From assembly GCA_050633365.1 (NCBI GenBank), contig JBOEGJ010000047.1, forward strand, positions 59,352 to 123,351: DNA of 64,000 bases, in the 5' to 3' direction. Positions 16,525 through 25,415 of this stretch are shown here, in pieces. A program made the translations under genes and the position numbers. How positions within the stretch are numbered: position 1 is the first letter of the stretch; each line of letters starts with the position of its first letter. Origin of the DNA: Pseudomaricurvus sp050633365 (GTDB lineage: Bacteria > Pseudomonadota > Gammaproteobacteria > Pseudomonadales > Cellvibrionaceae). The notes beneath the pieces were generated by a model. That model was not told where the DNA came from. It did no database searches and saw only the letters and a list, made by a program, of their open reading frames with translations.

Positions 16525-17220
16525 ATGTCTGCGGCTTTTCTATCATCCATCAGATCCATCCATTATCGCGATCATGCCGAGCAATTTCTTCAGCAATCGA
16601 CTACTAGGCCTTCGTCTCGCGAAGAGATCGAGCCTTGGCGGCGGGGACGAGCACGCTATTGGTGTTGGTGCATTGAAGTAGACAACAGCGCTGTTTTGGC
16701 CCGCCTAGAAAACTTTCAGCAACACCTGAGTGCTTTTCTCCTCGCGAATTATCAACGCCAACCACATATTACCGTCGCCGTCTGCGGGTTTTGGTTGTCA
16801 GAGGGCGACACTCACCGTTTTAATGACGATTTTAGTCAATCACAATTGGCGGTTCAGCGGCGCAATCTTGAACATCTCGCTCCCGAGGCTTTTAAACTGC
16901 AGGTTTTGGGTGGCAACAGCTTTCAGTCGGCACCATTTTTGGAGGTTGTGGATGACTCTGCCAAGGGAAATTTGGAGCAATTGCGGCGCTGTCTTTTGGA
17001 CACTAGTGATGACTTTCGCTCCTCGGCATACTGTCCTCACATCACTTTAGGTTTGTATAACGGCGAGCACTGCACGAATGACCTGCTGCATCGTCTCACC
17101 CTGATTGACGATAGAGAGCCGCTGTCGCTAAAGGTGTCAGCTCTGTCACTAATGTCTTATGATAGCGCCGATTTACAAGGCGCGCTCAAACTCGAGCAGC
17201 GAGTGCTATTATCGGACTGA
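16525..17220 (+). CDS. 2H phosphoesterase / 2'-5' RNA ligase family protein
   Basis: 231 residues with two H-x-T motifs, P-H-I-T-V near residue 74 and P-H-I-T-L near residue 171, the paired catalytic histidines of the 2H superfamily. Such enzymes act on 2'-5' or cyclic phosphodiester bonds in RNA or nucleotides; the substrate is unknown. The N-terminal 50 residues are an extension rich in Arg and Trp. A DUF6164 gene follows 31 bases after the stop. Confidence 0.8.
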   Translation: MSAAFLSSIRSIHYRDHAEQFLQQSTTRPSSREEIEPWRRGRARYWCWCIEVDNSAVLARLENFQQHLSAFLLANYQRQPHITVAVCGFWLSEGDTHRFNDDFSQSQLAVQRRNLEHLAPEAFKLQVLGGNSFQSAPFLEVVDDSAKGNLEQLRRCLLDTSDDFRSSAYCPHITLGLYNGEHCTNDLLHRLTLIDDREPLSLKVSALSLMSYDSADLQGALKLEQRVLLSD

Positions 17221-17251
17221 GTGTTCGAGGGCTTCAATTGAGGGTTTCACA

Positions 17252-17611
17252 GTGGCCAAACTATTTTTTAAGCTAAATGGCGTTCCCGAGGACGAGGCAG
17301 AGGAGGTGCGGGCTTTGTTGAGCGACGCCGAGATCGGTTTCTATGAAACGACCGCGGGCAACTGGGGGGTCTCCCTAGCGGCGATTTGGCTCAATGATGA
17401 ATCCCAGTTAGAGCGAGCCCAGTCGTTACTGGACGAATACCAACAGGCGAGGCTATTTGCGGCTCGCGAGCAGTTACAGGAGCAGCCGCCAGAAACTTTT
17501 TTGCAGCGTTTATGGCGCTATCCCATGCACATATTGGCATATTGTCTTCTTATTTTGGCAATTCTGTACATCAGTATCGCCCCTTTCTTGAACGCTTGGT
17601 CGAGCGAGTAA
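17252..17611 (+). CDS. DUF6164 family membrane protein
   Basis: 119 residues from the GTG at 17252, which has a TGAGGG about eight bases upstream; the longer open frame from 17159 overlaps the previous gene and has no such site. The N-terminal soluble part (K-L-F-F-K-L-N-G-V-P-E-D-E-A, then F-Y-E-T-T-A-G-N-W-G) has a ferredoxin-like look. One membrane helix (about 92-113) ends the protein. The family has no known function. Confidence 0.82.
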   Translation: MAKLFFKLNGVPEDEAEEVRALLSDAEIGFYETTAGNWGVSLAAIWLNDESQLERAQSLLDEYQQARLFAAREQLQEQPPETFLQRLWRYPMHILAYCLLILAILYISIAPFLNAWSSE

Positions 17612-17645
17612 TAGCACGCACATTCATCACGTCTGCTCGTTATTG

Positions 17646-18395
17646 TTAGACCGATTGAAGAATTTCAAGCTGCGACAGAGGCAGGCTAAAATTCAGCCTC
17701 TTAGACCACGAAGCGGCATTCGCTTGTTGTTTCTTTCTCGACGGCAGAGCCATTTGATTGCTGGCGATCAGCACCCAATTTCCCGCCTGAGTATCACAGG
17801 CACCGACAAAACCGAAATGGCGCTTCAGTAAGCTGAGTAAATCACTGTTGCGACGATGGTGTCGCCAGCAGTTCAATACCAACCACCCCTGTGGATCTAG
17901 GTGCTCGCGGCATTGATCAATGTAGCCCTCTTGCAGTTGCAGGCCATCCACATCATCGGCGCCGTAGATATCACTGAGAATGAGCTGGAAAGTTTCGTCT
18001 CTAGGTTGACCTAAGTAGTCGTCGGCGTTGCTTATCTTTACCTGCAGATTGTTGTCGCTCGGCAATTGAAAAAATCGCTTGGCAACATCCGCCACACTTT
18101 GCCGCAATTCGATTGCCGTTATGGTGAGCCGCGGAAGCTGTTGACGAAGGCAGGTGACGAGGGAGCCTGCACCTAAACCTAAGATCAGTGCTGTGTTTGG
18201 GTTTCCCATGAACAGCAACGGTAGCAGCATGGCTCGGGTGTATTCGTATTGCAGCAAGGCGGCATCGCTTTTTAAGATGCAGCTCTGTTCGGTGTCGTTG
18301 CCAAAGGCGAGGTAGCGTTTCTCGCCATCGTCAAACACTTGCACAGAACCATGCTCGTCGTACTGGCGAAAAATCTCCTTGCCAAGGCTTGCCAC
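17646..18395 (-). CDS. Spermidine-synthase-fold methyltransferase-like protein
   Basis: 249 residues from a GTG at 18395 that overlaps the stop of the Lrp-type gene by one base (TAGTG), indicating translational coupling. The Rossmann core is visible: A-L-I-L-G-L-G-A-G-S-L (nucleotide loop), I-T-A-I-E-L-R (acidic end of beta2), S-N-A-D-D-Y-L and L-I-L-S-D-I-Y-G-A-D. This is the polyamine aminopropyltransferase fold, but it lacks the N-terminal beta domain of a true SpeE, so its substrate is unknown. It may share regulation with the upstream regulator. Confidence 0.8.
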   Translation of the reverse strand: MASLGKEIFRQYDEHGSVQVFDDGEKRYLAFGNDTEQSCILKSDAALLQYEYTRAMLLPLLFMGNPNTALILGLGAGSLVTCLRQQLPRLTITAIELRQSVADVAKRFFQLPSDNNLQVKISNADDYLGQPRDETFQLILSDIYGADDVDGLQLQEGYIDQCREHLDPQGWLVLNCWRHHRRNSDLLSLLKRHFGFVGACDTQAGNWVLIASNQMALPSRKKQQANAASWSKRLNFSLPLSQLEILQSV

Positions 18396-18871
18396 TAGAG
18401 CTGCGTGCTCAGGGGTAAGGCGGTGGTATTCTTGATTTTTGTTACGGCGACGTTGGAATGAATCTCTTGAATCCCCGGCATTTGAGACAAAAACGTGCGT
18501 ACAAACTGCTCGTAGTGGCGAATGTCTTTGGTGACGATCTTGAGCATGTAATCCATGGTGCCGGTCATGGTGTAGCACTCAGTGACTTCCGGAAGCTGGG
18601 CGACGGCATCTTCAAACTCTTCCAGAGATCGGCGGCCATGAGCCGACAGATTGACGCTGCAAAATACCACTACATCCATACCGAGTTTTTCTGCGTCTAA
18701 AATGGCCACGCGCTTTTGAATGTAGCCTTCTTCTTCTAGCCGATTAATACGTCGCCAACAGGGACTTTGTGACAGGCCAATACGGTCGGCTAGCTCGGCG
18801 GCGGTGAGGCTGGCGTCATCCTGAAGCTGCTTTAAGATCTTGAGGTCAGGGCCGGCTATGGGGTTCTGCAT
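18395..18871 (-). CDS. Lrp/AsnC family transcriptional regulator
   Basis: 158 residues. The N-terminal winged helix (L-S-Q-S-P-C-W-R-R-I-N-R-L-E-E-E-G-Y-I) and C-terminal RAM/AsnC effector domain (T-G-T-M-D-Y-M-L-K-I-V) are complete. It is divergent from the 2-oxoacid:ferredoxin oxidoreductase and leucine dehydrogenase genes, like BkdR in front of branched-chain keto acid dehydrogenase genes, so it probably senses a branched-chain or aromatic amino acid and controls that operon. That link is inferred from position. Confidence 0.92.
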   Translation of the reverse strand: MQNPIAGPDLKILKQLQDDASLTAAELADRIGLSQSPCWRRINRLEEEGYIQKRVAILDAEKLGMDVVVFCSVNLSAHGRRSLEEFEDAVAQLPEVTECYTMTGTMDYMLKIVTKDIRHYEQFVRTFLSQMPGIQEIHSNVAVTKIKNTTALPLSTQL

Positions 18872-18905
18872 AAATCACCCTTAATTTTATCTATTTAAAA
18901 AATAT

Positions 18906-18917
18906 ATATGCGCATAT
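18906..18917. promoter_or_regulatory. AT-rich palindrome in the Lrp/oxidoreductase divergent promoter
   Basis: ATATGCGCATAT is a perfect 12-base palindrome inside a very AT-rich 150-base spacer between the Lrp-type regulator and the oxidoreductase it may control. Lrp-family proteins bind AT-flanked palindromes of this sort. The assignment is by position only. Confidence 0.4.
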
Positions 18918-19026
18918 TAGGGGTATATCCGCAATAAAACAAAAAAATGCCCCCTTAATTCCCCTAGAATTTTCCTCACTAATATAACAACAAGCCTGTT
19001 TCTAATTGTGTGAGGAGAGAGACCCA

Positions 19027-22000
19027 ATGTCCGCTCAGGATATCCAGCTCGATGATAAATACCGCCTAACCTCCGGTCGTGCCTATATGACCGGTATCGA
19101 GGCCTTGGCGCGCTTACCCATGCTGCAACATCAACGGGACGTGGCTCACGGGCTCAATACCGCGGGTTATATCTCCGGCTATCGTGGTTCCCCCATCGGT
19201 GGGCTGGATCAGGCGCTTTGGAAAGCCAAAAACTATCTTGAACCTCATAACATCGTTTTTAACCCTGGCGTGAATGAAGACTTGGCCATGACTGCGGTCT
19301 GGGGCACTCAGCAGGTGAATTTATTTGAAGGTGCTAAATACGACGGCGTGTTTGGCATGTGGTACGGCAAGGGGCCGGGCCTTGATCGTTCGATGGACGT
19401 ACTCAAGCACGCCAACGCTTTTGGTACCTCAAAGTTTGGTGGTGTATTGGCGGTGGTGGGCGACGATCATGCCTGTAAGTCGTCGACTCTTCCCCATCAA
19501 AGTGAGCACTCATTTATGGCGGCGTCGGCACCGGTGTTGGCCCCCTCAAACGTGCAAGAGATTCTGGACTTAGGGGTGTTGGGTTGGGAGTTGTCTCGTT
19601 ACAGCGGTTGCTGGGTCGGCATGAAAGCCATCACCGAAAATATGGATTCGGCCATATCCGCCGACATAGATCCCGAGCGAGTGAAGGTTATTCTGCCTGA
19701 AAATTTCGATATGCCTGAAGACGGCTTGCACGCTCGCTGGCCGGATCGTCCGCTTGAACAAGAAGAGCGTCTCAATAAATACAAAATCTACGCCGCTCGC
19801 GAGTTTGCGCGGGTCAACAAGATCAACCGTATTACTCACGATTCCGATACGCCGCGACTGGGTATCATTACTTCGGGTAAAGCCTATTTAGACGTGTTAC
19901 AGGCGCTGGATGACTTAGGCATCGACGAAGCGCTCGCCGCAGAAATCGGCTTGCGTGTTTTCAAGGTTGGGATGCCTTGGCCGTTGGAGCCAAAAGGGAC
20001 TCACGAGTTTGCAAAAGGCTTGACCGAAATTATCGTGGTCGAAGAAAAGCGCTCGGTGATGGAAGATCAACTTACCGGTCAGCTCTACAATTGGCCGGTG
20101 CACGAGCGACCAAGAGTCGTCGGCGAATACGACGAAGAGGGCAACAGCCTGCTAACCAATTTGGGTGAATTAACACCTGCTATGGTGGCTCGAGCGATCG
20201 CTGCGCGACTCAAACCTTTCTATCGCAGCGACGACATTGAGCGCCGCTTACAATTTCTCGAGCGCAAAGAAAAGTCTCTGGCACGTCCACGAGATTTGAT
20301 CGAACGCACACCTCATTATTGCTCTGGTTGCCCACACAACAGTTCGACCAAAGTGCCGGAAGGCTCTAGAGCTTTGGCTGGTATTGGTTGCCATTACATG
20401 GTGACTTGGATGGATCGAGAGACTCACACTTTTACTCAGATGGGTGGCGAGGGCGCGACTTGGTTGGGGCAGGCGCCTTTTACCGAAACTCCTCATGTCT
20501 TTCAGAATCTCGGTGATGGCACTTATTTCCATTCGGGGTTGTTAGCGATTCGTGCAGCCGTCGCCTCTAAAGCGAATATCACCTACAAGATTCTCTACAA
20601 CGATGCCGTGGCGATGACCGGTGGCCAACCCGTCGACGGCACTTTAACCGTCGCACAAATTATTGAGCAGTTGAAAGGCGAGGGGATTTCCCGTATCGCT
20701 GTCGTGACCGATGAGCCTGATAAATACCCGGACGACTTTCCAAGTTTCGATGGGCTGAGTATTGATCACCGCAATCGTTTAGATGCGATTCAAAAGATCA
20801 TGCGCACAGTGCCTGGTACCAGCGCGATTATTTACGATCAAACTTGCGCCGCTGAAAAGCGTCGCCGTCGCAAGAAAGGCGAGTTTGTCGACCCTCAAAA
20901 GCGGGTGATGATTAACAGTGCCGTGTGTGAAGGTTGTGGTGATTGTGGCGAGGCATCAAACTGCTTGTCGGTGCTGCCAAAAGAGACAGAGCTGGGTCGT
21001 AAGCGCACCATCGATCAGAGCGCTTGTAATAAAGATTACTCATGCGTTGAGGGTTTCTGCCCGAGTTTTGTCACGGTTCACGGTGGTCAATTGCGCAAGA
21101 AGCGAAGCTCGGTTACTCAGCCCGTGGAAATCAATCTGCCTGAACCAGAAATGCCCGCGTTAGATAAACCCTGGAATGTTGTCATGACCGGTATCGGTGG
21201 CACTGGTGTACTCACGATCAGTTCAATCTTGGGTATGGCGGCTCATTTAGAAAGCAAGGGTTGTTCAGTTTTGAATTTAACCGGTCTTGCGCAAAAATTT
21301 GGTGCGGTCGTTTCGCACGTACGCATTGGCCAAACTCAAGCCGATATTCACGCGGTGCGAGTACCCGCCGGTGACGCTCATGTTTTGCTGGGGTGTGATC
21401 TGGTCGTGGCCGCAGGTGAAGAGGCGTTGGCCAAAGTCAACCGAGATCTATCGCACGCCATCATTAACGATTATGAATCGCCTACCGCAGCTTTTACTCG
21501 CGATCCCGATGTGCGTTTCCCTAAAGTGGCTATGAAAAAAGCCATCACCGCTGAGGTGGGTGAAGAGAAAACGCATTTTGTAAATTCGAGTCAGTTGGCG
21601 GTCGAGTTGATGGGCGATGCCATTGGCGGGAATTTATTTCTGTTAGGTTACGCCTACCAAAAAGGGCTAATTCCAGTATCGGCTGATGCCATTAATCGCT
21701 CAATCGAACTCAATGGTGTTGCAATCGACTTTAATAAGCAGGCATTTATTTGGGGGCGTCGAGCGGCTCAAGATAGTGACTCGGTTAAGGCTCTATTGCC
21801 GCAACAGAAAGCGCCTTTCCAGCGTTTGAAGTCGTTGGACGATATCCTTAGCTATCGCTCTAACTATCTGACTCAGTATCAAGACCAAGCTTACGCACAG
21901 CGCTTTAGAGATTTCGTGGCTCGTTGTCAGTCTGCGATTGCTTCTGTTGATACCGATGAGTTACTGATTAAATCCATCGCCAAAAATTACTTCAAATTAC

Positions 22001-22509
22001 TGGCGATCAAAGATGAATATGAAGTGGCTCGTCTTTACACCGATGGTGATTTTGAGAGTCGTATCAAAGAGCAGTTCGAAGGCAGCTATCAAATGCGCTT
22101 TCATTTAGCACCACCGCTGTTTGCCAAAAAAGATCCAGAAACCGGTCGCCCGATGAAAAAAGAATATGGCCCATGGATGATGAGAGCATTCGCGTTACTG
22201 GCAAAAGCCAAAGGCTTACGTGGAACCCCGTGGGATATTTTCTCTTACACCCAAGAGCGAAAAATGGAAGTCGGGCTCATTGCCGAATTTGAAGCGTTAC
22301 TCAATAGCGAAGTTCTGCCTAACGTAAACGCCAAAAATTTAACGGCAGCCATAGCGTTGGTAGATAGTGTTGAAAAGATTAGAGGTTACGGTCATGTGAA
22401 AGAGAAGGCCGTAGACCAATGGCGCCAAAAGCGCAGCGAGCTGTTAGATGCGTTTTACGGCTGTGAAACCTCTGCAGTACATTTTGTCGACCTTGATCAG
22501 GTCGTTTAG
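19027..22509 (+). CDS. Fused 2-oxoacid:ferredoxin oxidoreductase (indolepyruvate oxidoreductase family)
   Basis: 1160 residues from the ATG at 19027, preceded by GAGGAGAG. A thiamine-diphosphate oxidoreductase domain with the opening S-G-Y-R-G-S-P-I-G-G-L-D is followed by a Cys-rich motif C-S-G-C-P-H-N, a second TPP domain (Y-N-D-A-V-A-M-T-G-G-Q), ferredoxin-like clusters (C-E-G-C-G-D-C and C-N-K-D-Y-S-C) and a C-terminal gamma domain (G-I-G-G-T-G-V-L-T). This is the fused alpha-beta-gamma form. It decarboxylates 2-oxoacids to acyl-CoA. The leucine dehydrogenase next door suggests branched-chain 2-oxoacids rather than indolepyruvate. Confidence 0.92.
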   Translation: MSAQDIQLDDKYRLTSGRAYMTGIEALARLPMLQHQRDVAHGLNTAGYISGYRGSPIGGLDQALWKAKNYLEPHNIVFNPGVNEDLAMTAVWGTQQVNLFEGAKYDGVFGMWYGKGPGLDRSMDVLKHANAFGTSKFGGVLAVVGDDHACKSSTLPHQSEHSFMAASAPVLAPSNVQEILDLGVLGWELSRYSGCWVGMKAITENMDSAISADIDPERVKVILPENFDMPEDGLHARWPDRPLEQEERLNKYKIYAAREFARVNKINRITHDSDTPRLGIITSGKAYLDVLQALDDLGIDEALAAEIGLRVFKVGMPWPLEPKGTHEFAKGLTEIIVVEEKRSVMEDQLTGQLYNWPVHERPRVVGEYDEEGNSLLTNLGELTPAMVARAIAARLKPFYRSDDIERRLQFLERKEKSLARPRDLIERTPHYCSGCPHNSSTKVPEGSRALAGIGCHYMVTWMDRETHTFTQMGGEGATWLGQAPFTETPHVFQNLGDGTYFHSGLLAIRAAVASKANITYKILYNDAVAMTGGQPVDGTLTVAQIIEQLKGEGISRIAVVTDEPDKYPDDFPSFDGLSIDHRNRLDAIQKIMRTVPGTSAIIYDQTCAAEKRRRRKKGEFVDPQKRVMINSAVCEGCGDCGEASNCLSVLPKETELGRKRTIDQSACNKDYSCVEGFCPSFVTVHGGQLRKKRSSVTQPVEINLPEPEMPALDKPWNVVMTGIGGTGVLTISSILGMAAHLESKGCSVLNLTGLAQKFGAVVSHVRIGQTQADIHAVRVPAGDAHVLLGCDLVVAAGEEALAKVNRDLSHAIINDYESPTAAFTRDPDVRFPKVAMKKAITAEVGEEKTHFVNSSQLAVELMGDAIGGNLFLLGYAYQKGLIPVSADAINRSIELNGVAIDFNKQAFIWGRRAAQDSDSVKALLPQQKAPFQRLKSLDDILSYRSNYLTQYQDQAYAQRFRDFVARCQSAIASVDTDELLIKSIAKNYFKLLAIKDEYEVARLYTDGDFESRIKEQFEGSYQMRFHLAPPLFAKKDPETGRPMKKEYGPWMMRAFALLAKAKGLRGTPWDIFSYTQERKMEVGLIAEFEALLNSEVLPNVNAKNLTAAIALVDSVEKIRGYGHVKEKAVDQWRQKRSELLDAFYGCETSAVHFVDLDQVV

Positions 22510-22538
22510 ATAACATCTTCTAGAGAGGAGAGAGAATC

Positions 22539-23606
22539 ATGAGCGTTTTCGAACACCGGTCTTTTGATGACCACGAGCATGTTGCTTTTTGTCACGATAA
22601 AAAGACCGGCTTGCGCGCGATCATTGCTGTCCACAACAGCAATCTCGGGCAAGCCATGGGTGGTTGTCGTATGTTCAATTACCACAGTGGCGATGAAGCC
22701 TTGAACGATGTTCTGCGTTTATCGAGAGGTATGACCTACAAATCTGCCGCCGCCAATATTCCTGTGGGTGGTGCTAAGTCGGTGATCTTGGGCGACCCTC
22801 GTCAACATAAGACCGATGAGTTGATGCGCGCCATGGGGCGCTTCATCGATTCACTCAGCGGTCTGTATGTGGGTGCTGAAGACTCGGGTATGCAAGAGAG
22901 AGACATGCAAATAATGGCCGAAGAAACGCCGCACGTTGCCGGCTTTGCCCTGCAAGAAGGCGAGCGAGGTGATCCTTCTCCTGCGACGGCTTATGGCGTT
23001 TTTATTGGCTTGCAAAAGGCCGTTGAGCATAAGTTCAAGAGCAATGACCTAAAAGGTGTTCGTGTTGCTATTCAAGGATTGGGTAATGTGGGCTATCGCT
23101 TAGCGGGTCTATTGCATGAAGCGGGTGCAGAACTCTTGGTGAGCGACGTATTTGCCGCGAACGCTCAACGCGCGGTGGATAACTTCGGCGCAACTTTAGT
23201 GGCGCCCGATGACATCTTTTCGCAGCAAGTCGATGTGGTCGCACCTTGTGCATTAGGCGCTGTTATTGACGATGTGGTTTTGAATCAATTACAGGCAAAA
23301 ATTATCGCCGGTTCTGCCAATAATCAATTGGCACATGATGATTTGGGTATGGCGTTAAAAGCGCGTGGAATTCTGTACGTGCCGGATTATGTGTTGAATG
23401 CCGGAGGCATTATTGATGTTCATTATCAGCGCCAGGGTCTGCCTTACGCAGAGGCTCATCGCCACATCACCAACAGTATTGATGAAACCTTAGGCGAGGT
23501 TTTTAGAAAATCGGATATGTCGGGATCTTCGACTAATGTCATTGCCGATGAAGTGGCTCGCAGTCGCTTTGATCCTGATTTTCATCGCGTCAGCCACGTG
23601 GCGTGA
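22539..23606 (+). CDS. Leucine/branched-chain amino acid dehydrogenase
   Basis: 355 residues, the length of the Leu/Phe/Val dehydrogenases. Lys68 (G-M-T-Y-K-S) and Lys80 (G-G-A-K-S) sit at the positions of the substrate-binding and catalytic lysines of Bacillus leucine dehydrogenase. The NAD fold shows G-L-G-N-V-G, and Y-V-L-N-A-G-G-I-I near the end is typical. It deaminates leucine, valine or isoleucine to 2-oxoacids, which the preceding oxidoreductase could oxidise. A GAGAGGAGAGAG stretch precedes the ATG; the gap to the upstream gene is 29 bases. Valine or phenylalanine preference is not excluded. Confidence 0.9.
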   Translation: MSVFEHRSFDDHEHVAFCHDKKTGLRAIIAVHNSNLGQAMGGCRMFNYHSGDEALNDVLRLSRGMTYKSAAANIPVGGAKSVILGDPRQHKTDELMRAMGRFIDSLSGLYVGAEDSGMQERDMQIMAEETPHVAGFALQEGERGDPSPATAYGVFIGLQKAVEHKFKSNDLKGVRVAIQGLGNVGYRLAGLLHEAGAELLVSDVFAANAQRAVDNFGATLVAPDDIFSQQVDVVAPCALGAVIDDVVLNQLQAKIIAGSANNQLAHDDLGMALKARGILYVPDYVLNAGGIIDVHYQRQGLPYAEAHRHITNSIDETLGEVFRKSDMSGSSTNVIADEVARSRFDPDFHRVSHVA

Positions 23607-23670
23607 TAGTGCTGAACGCTAGAATCTCATCTTATAGGGATTCTTAATCAGTCTTTTGACTTCCTCATTT

Positions 23671-23700
23671 ACCCGAATACTTAGGTGTTCGGGTTTTTTT
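23671..23700 (+). terminator. Rho-independent terminator after the leucine dehydrogenase
   Basis: ACCCGAATAC...GTGTTCGGGT stem followed by a run of seven T. It closes the oxidoreductase-dehydrogenase operon. Confidence 0.9.
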
Positions 23701-23800
23701 CGTCATTGAATAATAGTGTTCTGATCAATTGCGACTGCTGTTGTGGGGTTATACTCTAGAGCAAAGGATAAATACCGTTCGATTATTTGAGGAAGTCATC

Positions 23801-24670
23801 ATGTCTCAGCCAAACTCTCATTCAATTTCCGCTCAGGGTATGAATTTCGCGATTCACGAATGGGGTGAGCAATATCGAGGGCAACAACCGAGTTTGGTTT
23901 TAATTCATGCGACAGGGTTTCACGCGCGCTGCTGGGACCAAGTGATCGCTCATTTGGGGCCGCGCCACATCATCGCCCTTGATCAGCGCGGACATGGCGG
24001 TAGCGATGCGCCTGTTTTTCATAACTGGGCTGAATTTGGCGAAGATTTGATCGCAGTTTTGACGGCGTTGGAATTGTCGCAAGTGGAAGCCGTGGGGCAC
24101 TCAATGGGCGGTCACGCATCGGTGGCGGCGGCAGCTAAGCAGCCGGCTTTATTTTCGAAGTTGCTGCTGATCGATCCGGTGATTATGGAACCCGGTTTCT
24201 ATTCCATGTGGGACGACAAGGTACTTAAGGGCGAGCCTCAACATCCGGCGGCGCGGCGTCGATCTGAATTCTCTAACCGCGACGAAATGTATGAACGCTA
24301 CCGAGAGCGACTACCCTTCTCGCTGTTTACCGAGGCAGCAATGCGCGACTATTGTCAGTACGGGCTGATCGATTGCGACACAGGTGTACGCTTGGCCTGT
24401 TCGCCCAGTTTTGAGGCGCGTATCTATGACAGCGCCTGCAGCAATCAACAAATTTTACAGCAGGCAACTGAGGTGGCTATTCCCGTCACTGTTGCTCGCA
24501 GTCTGCAACCGAAAAAACCAGAAGACATTATGGATTTTCGCTACTCGCCCACGTGGAATCAATTGGCTTCACAATTTCCTCAAGGGCGAGATGTTCTACT
24601 TGAGCAGTTGACACACTTCATGCCTATGCAAGATCCGCAGCAGGTGGCTGAGCTGATTCGCGAACTTTGA
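23801..24670 (+). CDS. Alpha/beta hydrolase
   Basis: 289 residues from the ATG at 23801, which has TTGAGGAAG about seven bases ahead; the frame is open further upstream but without a ribosome binding site. The fold is complete: oxyanion region I-H-A-T-G-F, nucleophile Ser101 in V-G-H-S-M-G-G-H, and a C-terminal His in T-H-F-M-P-M. There is no signal peptide, so the enzyme is cytoplasmic. The substrate is unknown. It stands alone behind a terminator and converges with the PadR gene. Confidence 0.87.
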   Translation: MSQPNSHSISAQGMNFAIHEWGEQYRGQQPSLVLIHATGFHARCWDQVIAHLGPRHIIALDQRGHGGSDAPVFHNWAEFGEDLIAVLTALELSQVEAVGHSMGGHASVAAAAKQPALFSKLLLIDPVIMEPGFYSMWDDKVLKGEPQHPAARRRSEFSNRDEMYERYRERLPFSLFTEAAMRDYCQYGLIDCDTGVRLACSPSFEARIYDSACSNQQILQQATEVAIPVTVARSLQPKKPEDIMDFRYSPTWNQLASQFPQGRDVLLEQLTHFMPMQDPQQVAELIREL

Positions 24671-24710
24671 ATGGTGTCGCTGTAGCGGCAGTAAAGCGAT
24701 ATTCTCGACG

Positions 24711-25259
24711 TTAAGACGAGAGCAGGGCAGCTTCTACCTCATCAGCCCAAGCGAGCCAGGATTGCTCACCAAGAATACCTCGTCTCAAGGTTAGAAAGGG
24801 CAGCTGTAATTGCTTCTGTTCTTTCTTGGCGGAGGCGTGGTATTGAGCTTCTATCCCCAGAAACGTATCGAGCATCGATTGGTGAATTTGTCGATGTTCA
24901 CGAATTTCATTCAGTAAAACCTCGGGCTTGATGAGCGTTCCGGCGTAGAGCTTTACCAGTAATGCATCATTGATCTTGGCCGGTTTTACCGCAGAGCCAA
25001 GCCACTTAAGCAGGGCTTCATGGCCCGACTCGGTGACCGAATAGACCTTGCGATTGGGTCGATCGGTTTGTGTTTCCAGTTCACAATCAATCAACCCCTC
25101 ACTGTGCATTGTCTTCAGCTGTTGATAAATTTGCTGATGACTGGCATTCCAAAAATACCCGAGCCTAGCTTGAAAGCGCTTTAGCAGGTCGTAACCGCTA
25201 CCCTCTTCAGCTTCGAGTAATGCTAATACAGCGTGTTTGAGTGACAAGGATAGGCCCAA
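24711..25259 (-). CDS. PadR family transcriptional regulator
   Basis: 182 residues. The N-terminal winged helix (A-V-L-A-L-L-E-A-E-E-G-S-G-Y-D-L-L-K-R-F) is the PadR signature, followed by the long C-terminal dimerisation helices of the PadR/Vir type. It is divergent from a RetSat-like oxidoreductase, and two identical-core palindromes lie between them, so it very likely represses that gene and itself. The inducer is unknown; phenolic acids are the known ligands of some relatives only. Confidence 0.92.
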   Translation of the reverse strand: MGLSLSLKHAVLALLEAEEGSGYDLLKRFQARLGYFWNASHQQIYQQLKTMHSEGLIDCELETQTDRPNRKVYSVTESGHEALLKWLGSAVKPAKINDALLVKLYAGTLIKPEVLLNEIREHRQIHQSMLDTFLGIEAQYHASAKKEQKQLQLPFLTLRRGILGEQSWLAWADEVEAALLSS

Positions 25260-25292
25260 TCGATAGTGGATGATGGCTCAGTATAACGGTTT

Positions 25293-25310
25293 TATGCAAA
25301 AAATTGCATA
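25293..25310. promoter_or_regulatory. PadR operator candidate 1
   Basis: TATGCAA-AAAA-TTGCATA, a perfect 7-base inverted repeat with a 4-base spacer, 34 bases ahead of the padR-type start. The same core recurs at 25340-25363, with centres exactly 50 bases apart. Confidence 0.72.
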
Positions 25311-25339
25311 TTGGATTGAGTGCTGGTAGCTTAGTCTGT

Positions 25340-25363
25340 CAATATGCAATAAGTTGCATATTG
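25340..25363. promoter_or_regulatory. PadR operator candidate 2
   Basis: CAATATGCAA-TAAG-TTGCATATTG, a perfect 10-base inverted repeat around a 4-base spacer, about 53 bases ahead of the RetSat-like gene. It shares the TATGCAA-N4-TTGCATA core with the first site. Confidence 0.75.
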
Positions 25364-25415
25364 TTACTCAGCGTAATGTCGTTGAGGCCCTAGATTCAAT
25401 AACAGAGACTTCCCT

